From JBCAWW01 sp039024315 (GTDB lineage Bacteria; Bacteroidota; Bacteroidia; J057): a stretch of DNA of 19,071 nucleotides. The translations under genes and the position numbers were made by a program. The notes under the pieces were generated by a model. The model did not search any database. It saw nothing but the letters and a program-made list of their open reading frames with translations, and was not told where the DNA came from. Location of the stretch: the NCBI GenBank assembly GCA_039024315.1, contig JBCCQN010000159.1, forward strand, positions 1 through 19,071, read 5' to 3'. How positions within the stretch are numbered: position 1 is the first letter of the stretch; each line of letters begins with the position of its first letter. Of this stretch, positions 7,969 through 15,477 are shown in pieces.

Positions 7969-9471
7969 ATGAAAAATCAGGTTCAATTAACGACCTATGT
8001 AGATCGTCTCACCGGCGCTGGACTGAAAGAACTATTTGAGCTGCTCAACGGCCCCATGCAAGGCATGTTTGGCGGGGTGCATATGCTGCCATTTTTCTAT
8101 CCAATCGACGGTGCAGATGCCGGCTTTGATCCCATCGATCATACCCAAGTAGATGAGCGTTTAGGAACTTGGGAAGAGGTAGCCCAATTGGCTCAGACAC
8201 ATGATGTCATGGCTGACATTATCGTCAATCACATGTCCGCACAATCTCCGCAATTTCAAGATGTATTGGCTAGAGGAGAGCAGTCCCCATATGCACCACT
8301 TTTTTTGACGATGGACTCAGTGTTTCCCGCAGGAGCCACGGAAAAAGATTTCCTCACTATCTATCGTCCTCGTCCAGGCCTGCCTTATTCGGTGATTAGC
8401 CTAGCAGATAGTGAAAAACGTCTATTCTGGACTACTTTTACCAGCAATCAGATTGATATCGACGTTCAGCATCCTCAAGGAGAAGCCTATCTGGATAGTA
8501 TTTTGGCACGTTTTCATCAAGCTGGCGTTACCATCATCCGCTTAGATGCTGCAGGTTATGCTATCAAAAAAGCCGGCACGTCCTGTTTTATGATCCCAGA
8601 GACCTATGAATTTATCGCTGATTTTACCGCCAAAGCTCAAGCCTTGGGTATGAAGGTCTTGGTGGAGATCCATTCCTATTTTCGAGAGCAAATCGAGATC
8701 GCCAAACGTGTCGATTACGTTTATGATTTTGCCTTACCACCGCTAGTTTTACACGCATTATTTACCCAAACTGCCCAATATCTCAAAAAATGGTTTGCGA
8801 TCAGTCCTCCTAACGCGATTACCGTCCTGGATACCCATGATGGGATCGGCATTATTGATATTGGCCCCTCCGGGGAACGCCCCGGTCTAGTGCCTGACGC
8901 AGACATAGATTTGATCGTAGAGACGATACACGAACGTAGTCAAGGCCAAAGCCGCAAGGCTACCGGTGCGGCTGCTTCTAATCTTGACCTGTACCAAGTC
9001 AATTGTACCTACTATGATGCCTTAGGTAGGGACGATCACCAATATCTATTGGCTCGAATGATACAGTTTTTTGCACCGGGAGTACCGCAAGTCTATTACA
9101 CCGGTGCCTTGGCCGAGCCTAATGATATGGCCTTGCTAGAAGCCACCAATGTGGGGCGAGATATCAACCGCCATCACTTTGCGTTCGGCGAAGCCGCTGC
9201 CGCTCTAAAACGACCGGTAGTCAAGCAACTTGCCAATTTGATGCGCTTCCGTAATCAACATCCTGCTTTCAATGGAGAGTTTATAATCGCTGATGCACCT
9301 TCCCATCAATTGCAGGTGCGCTGGCAAAAAGGATTGGCCTTTGCGGACCTAGTGATTGATTTTCAACGCCTAAGCTTCGTATTATCTTTTAGTCAGGAGG
9401 GGAAGACACAGCGCATAGAAAACGATTGGACTGAAATTGGCAAGCGATTTCTCGCATCTCCTCAAAGGTAA
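7969..9471 (+). CDS. Sucrose phosphorylase (GH13 subfamily 18)
   Basis: Converts sucrose plus phosphate to alpha-glucose 1-phosphate and fructose by double displacement, in the cytoplasm. From the ATG at 7969 the protein is 500 residues, the family's usual length, and starts KNQVQLTTYVDRL as characterised enzymes do; the GTG at 7846 would add 41 unrelated residues. Catalytic residues (this start): nucleophile Asp193 in IRLDAAGY, acid/base Glu233 in VEIHSY, transition-state Asp291 in LDTHDG. Each is one position from the Bifidobacterium enzyme numbering I recall (192/232/290). DGADAGFDPIDHTQVDERLG and the acceptor loop AAASNLDLYQ match the sucrose form rather than the sucrose-6F-phosphate or glucosylglycerol forms. 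No transporter, fructokinase or regulator is adjacent. A copy of the dispersed word (9181-9196) encodes AFGEA in a variable loop. Confidence 0.92.
   Translation: MKNQVQLTTYVDRLTGAGLKELFELLNGPMQGMFGGVHMLPFFYPIDGADAGFDPIDHTQVDERLGTWEEVAQLAQTHDVMADIIVNHMSAQSPQFQDVLARGEQSPYAPLFLTMDSVFPAGATEKDFLTIYRPRPGLPYSVISLADSEKRLFWTTFTSNQIDIDVQHPQGEAYLDSILARFHQAGVTIIRLDAAGYAIKKAGTSCFMIPETYEFIADFTAKAQALGMKVLVEIHSYFREQIEIAKRVDYVYDFALPPLVLHALFTQTAQYLKKWFAISPPNAITVLDTHDGIGIIDIGPSGERPGLVPDADIDLIVETIHERSQGQSRKATGAAASNLDLYQVNCTYYDALGRDDHQYLLARMIQFFAPGVPQVYYTGALAEPNDMALLEATNVGRDINRHHFAFGEAAAALKRPVVKQLANLMRFRNQHPAFNGEFIIADAPSHQLQVRWQKGLAFADLVIDFQRLSFVLSFSQEGKTQRIENDWTEIGKRFLASPQR
9181..9196. repeat. Dispersed 16-base word, copy in sucrose phosphorylase
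   Basis: GCGTTCGGCGAAGCCG, read in frame as A-F-G-E-A in a loop between RDINRHH and LKRPVVK. It appears to replace, rather than add to, the usual residues. Confidence 0.65.
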
Positions 9472-9496
9472 TCTTGCTTTGGGGTATTAGAAAAAC

Positions 9497-9520
9497 GAGG
9501 CACAAATCTGCGCCTCTTTT
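9497..9520. terminator. Bidirectional terminator between convergent genes
   Basis: Stem GAGGC / GCCTC (9497-9501 with 9512-9516), followed by TTTT on the plus strand and preceded by AAAAA (so a T-run on the minus strand). It lies in the 55 bases between two convergent stops and can serve both the sucrose phosphorylase and the beta-propeller gene. The stem is only 5 bp, hence moderate confidence. Confidence 0.6.
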
Positions 9521-9526
9521 CCGTTT

Positions 9527-12274
9527 CTATTCGATCAATATTTTTTCTACGTAGGTCCTATTATCGGCCGAAAGACGCAGATAATACAGGCCATAGGGGA
9601 GATCAAGTTGGTAGGCCTCTTGGAAACTACCGCTGCTTAGTGACAAGGACTCCTGGCGGAGAACGCGCCCCTTGATATCTACGATTTCTAAGGCAAGCTC
9701 TTTGACGGGAGCATCCTCAATCTCTAGTCGGAAAAAGCCATCGTTAGGATTGGGCGATACTGAGACCTTCATTTTGGCCAAAAAATCAGGTCCAATGCCT
9801 ACATTATTTTCATCCACTACTAGATCTGCTCGCCAAAGGCCGCGGCCAAAGGTACTGGCATAAAGTTTTTGATTGGTAGGATTGATCTCGAGCTCGGTTA
9901 CAATCACATTGGGAAGATTCTCGCTATATATTTGCCAATCACTGGTATCAGTTTTGTACCAAACGCCAATATCTAAGCCCGCATAGAGCACATTATTGGG
10001 GCTACCCGGCTGGTGTATAATCGTATTGACAGGCAGGTTGGGCAGGGTGCCGGTGTCATTACTCCAGCTATCACCGGCATCTAGCGTTTCAAATACCTTG
10101 ACCCCATCGACAAAGCCTCCTAATGAAAGCCATAAGTGAAAAGGATTGTCATCATCTACCGTCAAATCATTGAAAAATAAGGAGTCTGGTAAATTCGCTG
10201 TTAAGCTTAAGTTAGTCCAACTAAAGCCTCCATCGAGGCTCCGCCACAATTCACTAGCCTGCGAATATTGATGATAGATACGCTTAGACATATAAATTAC
10301 GTTCTCGTCCGAAGGAGCACGGACAATCATCGAAGCGGGAGCAGGAAAGAGGGCACCTGTCATCGGTGGGCAATTGGAAAGCTGGGTCCAAGTATCGCCA
10401 CCATCATAGCTACGCCAAGCATTACCGTAGGCAGCGTAGAGCGTCAGAGGCGCATTGGGCTCCATGAAAAAAGGCGTAGTCCAAGCTCCCTCTTCATCAG
10501 TACCAAAACGAATTTGATTGGTTATTCCATATTCCATAGTCTGCCCCCCATCAGTAGAACGAGCCATACCACCAAATTGGAAGGTGCCGTAAATACGATT
10601 AGGGTCGGTAGGGTCGATCAAACACTCCATCCCATCGCCGCCAATGATGTTGGACCAATCGCCATTGTTATAGTAAAAAGTAGAGTTGTCCTGAGCGCCC
10701 GCGATGACATTATCTGGGGCACTCAAGCTGATACCGAGGCGATAAAAGGAAGTCGCTTGGATACCATCGCTTAGGTCCTCCCATTGGGTAGGCCATTGGT
10801 AGCCAGCATTGAAAGTACTATCCCACGAGCCTATCTGGATATTGTCAGTCCGAAACAATCCCCCGTCATTACAAACATAAAATTTGCTGTCCTGTGGATT
10901 GTAGGCGTAAAAATGTTGGTCTGCATGCAGACTAGGACCATAATCTCCTCGCCAAAAGGAAACCCCGTTCCAACTCAAGCCGCCATCTTCAGAGGCCCAC
11001 ATATTGATACCGCCAGTGTAGATACGCTCTCGATCATTGGGATCGACAAGAATGGCCAAATCATAGGTGCCTTGTCCGCCATTGGGGGTACCTCCATCAT
11101 ACCAGTGTAAGATGTTGGGAGCACTGCCTTTTGCCGCCCGCATCTCCCAATTGGCACCAGCATCAATACTGCGATACAGTCCATAAAAGCCTCGCTCAAT
11201 GTCGCAAGTCAGGGCATAAACATAGTTAGGATCAGAGGGTGAGATGGCTATTTCTACCCGTTGTACGGTATCTTGCCGTGGTATGCCAGTATTGAGCCAA
11301 GTCCAATTGGCACCAAAGTCAGTAGATTTTAGGATGCCAGCTGTACCCATATCCAGCGTAGAACGATAGCCCGAAGAGGCATAAAGGGTGTTGGGATCGT
11401 TGGGGGCTTGCTCAATATCCCAAATCAGACTATCGAGCACTTGGCTCCAATTAGCACCACCATCGGCTGATTGCCAAATGCCGTGAATACCAGCAGCTAT
11501 CAGATTTTGACTATTGGCCGGATCTACAAAAACGCGCCTAGTCAATGAGCCATCTCGTTCGGTTTGGGCAAAGGTTAGGCCAGTAGGTAGCCAAGATTGC
11601 CCACCATCGGTGGTTTTATATACGCCCAAGCCATAGTGTGTTTGGCGCTTACGGGCGTCTAGGTCAAGCCCTACACCCATGTAGGCATAGTCTCCCACAG
11701 AGATGTACATGATATCTGTATCATTAGGGTCGAGGGCAATATCGCTAATGCGTAAGATGGGCAAATCGTCCGTCAGCGGTAACCAAGACTGTCCTCCATT
11801 GGTGGTTTTCCAAACCCCGCCCTGGGCAATCCCTACCCAAAAAGTAAGCGGATCAGTAGGGTGAAAAGTTACACAGTTGATGCGACCCATACCATGCAGG
11901 GAAAAAGGGTCTGGCGAATTGGGGACAATATCGGGACCAATTGGGGACCAATTGCCAGCACGGGTTTGGCTGAGACTTTGGCGACTTTTCCATTCCGCTA
12001 CCCTGATCGCTTCATTGTACCAAATGGCAGGATCTACGGGGTTTCCATCGGGTTGAAGACGGCTGGCATGGTGCTCTAGCCAACGTTGATACCACTTCCA
12101 ACCCTTGCTGCTATCAGGATTATTTTGGCGGATCCAGTCATCGAAGCGCGCTTGGCGCTCGGCAAAGTTTTGAAAAGGAGCGTTCGGCGAAGCCGGTCTC
12201 ATGAAGGTCTGAGCATTCCCGGATAGGGATAAAAAAAGGATAGAGATAAAGAGTAGTGCTCGCATGGGTTTCAA
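9527..12274 (-). CDS. Secreted sortilin/BNR-type beta-propeller protein with T9SS C-terminal domain
   Basis: A 915-residue exported protein. Residues 1-22 (MKPMRALLFISILFLSLSGNAQ) form a signal peptide. The body carries about ten BNR/Asp-box-like motifs of the form K/R-S/T-x-D-G-G-x-x-W, for example KTTNGGQSW, KTTDGGQSW, QSADGGANW, KSTDFGANW, RSIDAGANW, RSYDGGDTW and RSLDGGFSW, as in the VPS10/sortilin and exo-alpha-sialidase-like propellers common in Bacteroidota. No sialidase arginine triad or catalytic set could be assigned, so binding or structural roles are as likely as enzyme activity. Residues about 831-915 form a type IX sorting domain: VSVSPNPNDGFFRLEI, VDIKGRVL, LPYGLYYLRL and a final VEKILIE. 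It would therefore cross the outer membrane by T9SS. The substrate or ligand is unknown. A dispersed-word copy (12180-12195) encodes PASPNA just after the signal peptide. Confidence 0.85.
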   Translation of the reverse strand: MKPMRALLFISILFLSLSGNAQTFMRPASPNAPFQNFAERQARFDDWIRQNNPDSSKGWKWYQRWLEHHASRLQPDGNPVDPAIWYNEAIRVAEWKSRQSLSQTRAGNWSPIGPDIVPNSPDPFSLHGMGRINCVTFHPTDPLTFWVGIAQGGVWKTTNGGQSWLPLTDDLPILRISDIALDPNDTDIMYISVGDYAYMGVGLDLDARKRQTHYGLGVYKTTDGGQSWLPTGLTFAQTERDGSLTRRVFVDPANSQNLIAAGIHGIWQSADGGANWSQVLDSLIWDIEQAPNDPNTLYASSGYRSTLDMGTAGILKSTDFGANWTWLNTGIPRQDTVQRVEIAISPSDPNYVYALTCDIERGFYGLYRSIDAGANWEMRAAKGSAPNILHWYDGGTPNGGQGTYDLAILVDPNDRERIYTGGINMWASEDGGLSWNGVSFWRGDYGPSLHADQHFYAYNPQDSKFYVCNDGGLFRTDNIQIGSWDSTFNAGYQWPTQWEDLSDGIQATSFYRLGISLSAPDNVIAGAQDNSTFYYNNGDWSNIIGGDGMECLIDPTDPNRIYGTFQFGGMARSTDGGQTMEYGITNQIRFGTDEEGAWTTPFFMEPNAPLTLYAAYGNAWRSYDGGDTWTQLSNCPPMTGALFPAPASMIVRAPSDENVIYMSKRIYHQYSQASELWRSLDGGFSWTNLSLTANLPDSLFFNDLTVDDDNPFHLWLSLGGFVDGVKVFETLDAGDSWSNDTGTLPNLPVNTIIHQPGSPNNVLYAGLDIGVWYKTDTSDWQIYSENLPNVIVTELEINPTNQKLYASTFGRGLWRADLVVDENNVGIGPDFLAKMKVSVSPNPNDGFFRLEIEDAPVKELALEIVDIKGRVLRQESLSLSSGSFQEAYQLDLPYGLYYLRLSADNRTYVEKILIE
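12180..12195. repeat. Dispersed 16-base word, copy in beta-propeller gene
   Basis: GCGTTCGGCGAAGCCG, identical to the copy at 9181 but opposite to the direction of the host gene, which reads it as P-A-S-P-N-A near the mature N-terminus. Confidence 0.65.
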
Positions 12275-12445
12275 TTTTTAACCTCTAAAAATAGTTAAAA
12301 GCCTTTAAAACTCTGAGCAATAATTAAGGGAGTGTCAAATTGAACTCTATGTTCAAATACCCGCTTGGCTGACAAGCCTCAAATTATTAATTTCATATTT
12401 GTGCCCAATCAGATTCATATCAAAACCCTTCAAACACCTTAGATC

Positions 12446-13417
12446 ATGATCCAAAGATCTTTACTATTCTTAATCATTATCATTTTGACCCTGCCAGTGA
12501 CTGGGCAGACGGAAGTGGTGCTCAATCTTCAACACAAGTTTGGCAACGGAGACTTGATGATGGATAGCCCTTATACCACTCAAGCCGGCTATGATCTCAA
12601 GATCGAAAGGCTGGAATATTACCTCTCTAGTATCGAAATCGTTCATGACGGAGGGCAAATTACCCCCGTACCCAATACTTGGTTATTGGTGCGCCCTAAT
12701 GAAGATACTGCCTTTGTGCTAGGCAATTTTAATGTCCAATCCATCGAAGCAATCAACTTTTCGGTAGGCGTAGACTCTGTGGTCAATCATGCCGATCCTG
12801 CTTCTTATGCAGCCAATCATCCCTTAGCACCTCAAAACCCGTCCATGCATTGGGGATGGACCGCCGGCTATCGCTTCGTGGCCTTGGAAGGCTATGCTGG
12901 AGCAGGCTTAGCCGCTAACTATCAAATTCATGCCTTAGGCACTGAAAACTATTTTGCCGGTAGTGCGATTTTTGACCCGATTGCTACTGGCGATACCACC
13001 CAATTGTATGTCAAGGCAGATTATGAGCGCTTGTTTGAAAATATCGATGTTTCTGCGGGGCTATTTAACCATGGGGCTACCGGCGAATCTATCACTCTGC
13101 TAGCAGATATGGCGGCCAATGTATTCAGCGAGGGGACTACTCCTTGGACCACTGCGGTAGAACCCGACTTCATCGGAACGCTGATTCTCGCCCCTAATCC
13201 TAGTCAAGAGCGAACTTATCTGCAATACGATTTGCCTGCCGGGCATCAGTACGAGATGCGTCTGGTCGATATCTCTGGTCGGACCATCCAACGCCAGTTG
13301 ATACCTCAGCTCCAAGGCAGATTAGAAATCGCCCCTCTTAGTAGTGGCCTCTATTTTGTCAATGTATATCAAGATGGACAGAGAGTTAGTATGGACAAAC
13401 TAAGTGTTCTGCGCTAG
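12446..13417 (+). CDS. MbnP-like copper-binding protein with T9SS C-terminal domain
   Basis: A 323-residue exported protein, signal peptide about residues 1-21. Residues 23-225 follow the MbnP-like pattern: LNLQHKFGNGDLMMDSPYTTQAGYDLKIERLEYYLSSIEI, FSVGVDSVVNHADP, then SMHWGWTAGYRFVALEG holding a W136-G-W138 pair, and a later IHALG. In methanotroph MbnP a tryptophan in this W-x-W region is oxidised to kynurenine by the partner MbnH and helps bind copper; H30, H135 and H163 are candidate ligands here. Residues about 245-323 are a T9SS sorting tail (LILAPNPSQERTYLQYDL, VDISGR, LSSGLYFVNV, ending MDKLSVLR), so the mature protein should reach the cell surface. The stop overlaps the GTG of the di-heme partner by one base, indicating tight co-translation. 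Family call confident, copper role inferred. Confidence 0.82.
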   Translation: MIQRSLLFLIIIILTLPVTGQTEVVLNLQHKFGNGDLMMDSPYTTQAGYDLKIERLEYYLSSIEIVHDGGQITPVPNTWLLVRPNEDTAFVLGNFNVQSIEAINFSVGVDSVVNHADPASYAANHPLAPQNPSMHWGWTAGYRFVALEGYAGAGLAANYQIHALGTENYFAGSAIFDPIATGDTTQLYVKADYERLFENIDVSAGLFNHGATGESITLLADMAANVFSEGTTPWTTAVEPDFIGTLILAPNPSQERTYLQYDLPAGHQYEMRLVDISGRTIQRQLIPQLQGRLEIAPLSSGLYFVNVYQDGQRVSMDKLSVLR

Positions 13418-14433
13418 TGCGACTGGGCAAAATCTGTGGTCTGCTCTGCGTGCTGCTTTGGGCTTGTGAGCCTAGGGCAGTAGATCCTTCCGTATTTCAG
13501 CAAAATCCCTTTCAAATACCCGAGGGTTTTCCTGAGATAGATTTTCCTGAGGACAATGCGTTTACGCAAGAGCGATGGTTATTAGGCAAAAAGATGTTTT
13601 ACGATCCTCGCTTCTCAGTGGATCGGTCCGTGAGTTGTGCAAGCTGTCATCAGCCTGCTTTAGCGTTTAGCGATGGCGTGAGTAAGAGTCGCGGCGTTTC
13701 CGAACGCTTAGGTGAGCGCAATTCGCCTTCCTTGGCCAATGTCGCTTACCACCCGTATTTCACGCGTGAGGGGGGCGTACCTACTCTGGAAATGCAGATT
13801 TTGGTGCCTATCCAAGAGCATGCAGAGTTTGATTTTAATATTCTGCTCGTCGCAGAACGCTTGACTCAGGACTCCGTTTACCAAAGCTTGAGCCAAAAGG
13901 CTTATGGGCGTGAAATGGATTTTTTTGTGATCACTCGATCCTTAGCCACGTTTGAGCGTTCGCTCATCAGCGGTAATAGTCTTTATGATCTTGACCAAAG
14001 AGGGGTAAATGGCTATCAACTCTCGACCAAAGCTCGTCGGGGTATGGAATTGTTTTTTAGTGAACGTACGGCTTGTAGCAGTTGTCATGGTGGCTTTAAT
14101 TTTACCCATTATGCCTTTGAAAATAACGGCTTGTATGCTGACTACCCAGACGCGGGTCGCTTTCGCCTAACAAATAGGGAGGAGGACAGGGCGCTATTTA
14201 AAGTGCCTAGTTTGCGCAATGTGGGTCTCACGGCTCCCTATATGCATGATGGTAGCATGAACACCCTGGAAGAGGTGCTCGCTCATTACAACAAAGGCGG
14301 AGAGGGGCATCTACACCAAAGTCCGCTAGTAAAGCCTTTGGCCCTTAGTCCAGCAGAGCAAAAAGCGATCATCAGTTTTTTACATTCCCTGAGCGATCCG
14401 CAATTTATTGCCAATCCTCAGTTTTTGCCTTAG
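13417..14433 (+). CDS. Di-heme cytochrome c peroxidase-family lipoprotein, MauG/MbnH-like
   Basis: A 338-residue protein starting at GTG within TAGTG, overlapping the MbnP-like stop by one base. Residues 1-17 form a lipoprotein signal (CGLLCVLLWAC, Cys17 the likely lipid site). Two c-type heme sites: C74-A-S-C77-H78 and C220-S-S-C223-H224. The tail LRNVGLTAPYMHDGSMNTLEEVLAHYNKGG has Tyr291 where classical bacterial peroxidases have a heme-ligand Met (compare LEEAVRIM); a Tyr there is the MauG/MbnH hallmark, associated with protein-modifying bis-Fe(IV) chemistry. The segment corresponding to the usual FWDGR reads YFTREGG, so the conserved inter-heme tryptophan appears absent (hand alignment). 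Gene order, overlap and family all point to its substrate being the MbnP-like protein. General CCP/MauG identity is near certain; the MbnH role is inferred. Confidence 0.88.
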   Translation: MRLGKICGLLCVLLWACEPRAVDPSVFQQNPFQIPEGFPEIDFPEDNAFTQERWLLGKKMFYDPRFSVDRSVSCASCHQPALAFSDGVSKSRGVSERLGERNSPSLANVAYHPYFTREGGVPTLEMQILVPIQEHAEFDFNILLVAERLTQDSVYQSLSQKAYGREMDFFVITRSLATFERSLISGNSLYDLDQRGVNGYQLSTKARRGMELFFSERTACSSCHGGFNFTHYAFENNGLYADYPDAGRFRLTNREEDRALFKVPSLRNVGLTAPYMHDGSMNTLEEVLAHYNKGGEGHLHQSPLVKPLALSPAEQKAIISFLHSLSDPQFIANPQFLP

Positions 14434-14455
14434 TGAATGGGCCTAGGTTAAAAGT

Positions 14456-14471
14456 GGAGATAAGAATCTCC
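14456..14471. repeat. Small perfect hairpin
   Basis: GGAGAT-AAGA-ATCTCC, a 6-bp perfect stem with a 4-base loop, 23 bases after the di-heme protein stop. No T-run follows, so it is not called a terminator. Confidence 0.5.
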
Positions 14472-14562
14472 TGATAAGTACTTAGACGATAGTATTCAGT
14501 ATTAAGACCGAGGAAAATAGGGCTATACGGTTCACCTAGACCTTTTTTCTTTACTACATACT

Positions 14563-14578
14563 CCCGAAAGCTTTCGGG
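14563..14578. repeat. 16-base perfect palindrome
   Basis: CCCGAAAGCTTTCGGG is its own reverse complement. It lies in a gene-free block, flanked by ATACT on both sides in direct orientation (ATACT before, ATACTTT after). My impression is that this palindrome is common between genes in Bacteroidota, but I cannot check that here. Confidence 0.7.
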
Positions 14579-14633
14579 ATACTTTCTACTCTGTACTTAA
14601 AAACCGTGGCGCTTTGTTGTGGGGCAGAGACCG

Positions 14634-14697
14634 CTGCGCGGAACGCTTTTTTCGCTAAGAGGCGAGTTCTTAGTTGGGTAAGCGTTCTGCGAAGCAG
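14634..14697. repeat. Nested imperfect inverted repeat related to the dispersed 16-base word
   Basis: Arms pair in three blocks: CTGC/GCAG (14634-14637 with 14694-14697), GAACGCTT/AAGCGTTC (14641-14648 with 14680-14687) and CTAAGA/TCTTAG (14655-14660 with 14668-14673), separated by internal loops. The right arm includes GCGTTCTGCGAAGCAG (14682-14697), a two-base variant of the word found in several genes of this window; the left arm is a degenerate inverted copy. Confidence 0.6.
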
Positions 14698-14698
14698 A

Positions 14699-14763
14699 AA
14701 GTCATAAAAGTACTAGCGGTGCTACACAATTGTTCATTGTTTAGCACCGCTAGCTTATGACTT
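14699..14763. terminator. Strong inverted repeat between convergent genes, likely bidirectional terminator
   Basis: Outer stem AAGTCATAA/TTATGACTT (14699-14707 with 14755-14763) and inner 12-bp perfect stem CTAGCGGTGCTA/TAGCACCGCTAG (14713-14724 with 14742-14753), with a loop that can itself pair ACAAT with ATTGT. It ends 28 bases from the stop of the minus-strand GNAT-like gene and follows the plus-strand di-heme gene. It lacks a clear T-run, so it could also be a mobile miniature element or an RNA structure. Confidence 0.5.
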
Positions 14764-14790
14764 CAAAGAGTCATCTGATATTAGGAATAG

Positions 14791-15465
14791 TTAAGCTCTT
14801 ATACCCGTAAAGGCAATAATGCCGTGGGGGATCATTTTTACTTCGGGCGCCCAATCAAGGAGGCTGTCTTGCTTCAGATCTAAGAAGCATACTTTGGATT
14901 GGTAGCGATTATCGGGATAGTGGATATTTTGTTCCTCGCAGAGGATATCCTCATAACCAAAACCTTCCTTCTCCAGAATGCTGACAGAATGATGTCCCGC
15001 GAAACCATAGAGGCATTTTACTCCTAGCTTCTTAGCCAAAAAGATGGCTTTACTAGTAAGAAGCCGAGCGAGGGTTGCCTTGGGCGCCTTCGGCGAACGC
15101 CATATCCCACTGATTTCAGCTTTAGGCTCTTTGCTGCATTCTAAGATATATTGATGTCCTTCAGGAAAGACTTTTTGCAAGACATTCATCATTGGCATTG
15201 GATGAGAGGAACTATGCAAATGAATTCGCACTCCGCCTAGCAGCTCTCTTGTCTGGAGATCAATCAATACTAGGCCTCTGACATAAGGATTGTGCCACCA
15301 ACTAGAGTTGCTCGAGGAGATTTTGGTCACATTATGTCTTCCTAGGGCTTCAATTTGTCCTTCGGTATAGGCCTTTGCCATAAGAGGGGAAGTCTTAGGC
15401 TGAAAGACCCTGATCTCCGCTGGGATGGGGAAGCTGGTGTAGTTTTGGGTTTGTGGAGTTTGCAT
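14791..15465 (-). CDS. GNAT-like acyltransferase of unknown substrate
   Basis: A 224-residue cytoplasmic protein with no signal peptide or membrane segment. Residues about 62-165 have the look of an N-acyltransferase fold: strand VRGLVLIDLQTRELLGGVRIHL, strand EISGIWRSP at 117-125, a helix ATLARLLTSKAIFLAKKLGVKCLYGFA, then SVSILEKEGFGYED, the usual GNAT C-terminal core. The G-G-V-R-I-H segment and the later IHYPDNRYQSKVCFLDL also recall the LuxI-like/acyl-amino-acid synthase branch, but the evidence is weak. It lies 12 bases downstream of the FAD oxidase on the same strand and is probably translated from the same mRNA. A reverse variant of the dispersed word (15085-15100) encodes RSPKA next to the putative acyl-CoA site. 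Substrate unknown. Confidence 0.6.
   Translation of the reverse strand: MQTPQTQNYTSFPIPAEIRVFQPKTSPLMAKAYTEGQIEALGRHNVTKISSSNSSWWHNPYVRGLVLIDLQTRELLGGVRIHLHSSSHPMPMMNVLQKVFPEGHQYILECSKEPKAEISGIWRSPKAPKATLARLLTSKAIFLAKKLGVKCLYGFAGHHSVSILEKEGFGYEDILCEEQNIHYPDNRYQSKVCFLDLKQDSLLDWAPEVKMIPHGIIAFTGIRA
15085..15100. repeat. Dispersed 16-base word, diverged inverted copy in GNAT-like gene
   Basis: CGCCTTCGGCGAACGC on the plus strand, i.e. GCGTTCGCCGAAGGCG on the coding strand: the same word with two G/C exchanges. Read as R-S-P-K-A. Confidence 0.45.
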
Positions 15466-15477
15466 GATGATATTGTG

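Larger units (their letters stand above)
14434..14790. other. Gene-free block between convergent genes, packed with inverted repeats
   Basis: 357 bases with no credible ORF. They contain four separate inverted repeats (listed individually) plus low-complexity AGTACT/AGTATT-type stretches around 14477-14507. As the genes on both sides point into it, promoters are not expected; the structures are either terminators, repeat-element debris or a structured RNA. Confidence 0.6.

Noticed and set aside
10268..11110. Plus-strand open frames opposite the beta-propeller gene
   Set aside because: Their length comes from the repetitive Asp-box coding pattern on the other strand; no start context or family match.
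9527..12274. Reading the propeller protein as a sialidase
   Set aside because: Asp-box motifs alone do not make a sialidase; no arginine triad or catalytic Tyr/Glu pair was found by eye.
12365..12401. TTG ... CATATTTG as a promoter for the MbnP-like gene
   Set aside because: The -7 box is one base from consensus but the spacing (about 26 bases) is too long; kept only as a weak possibility.
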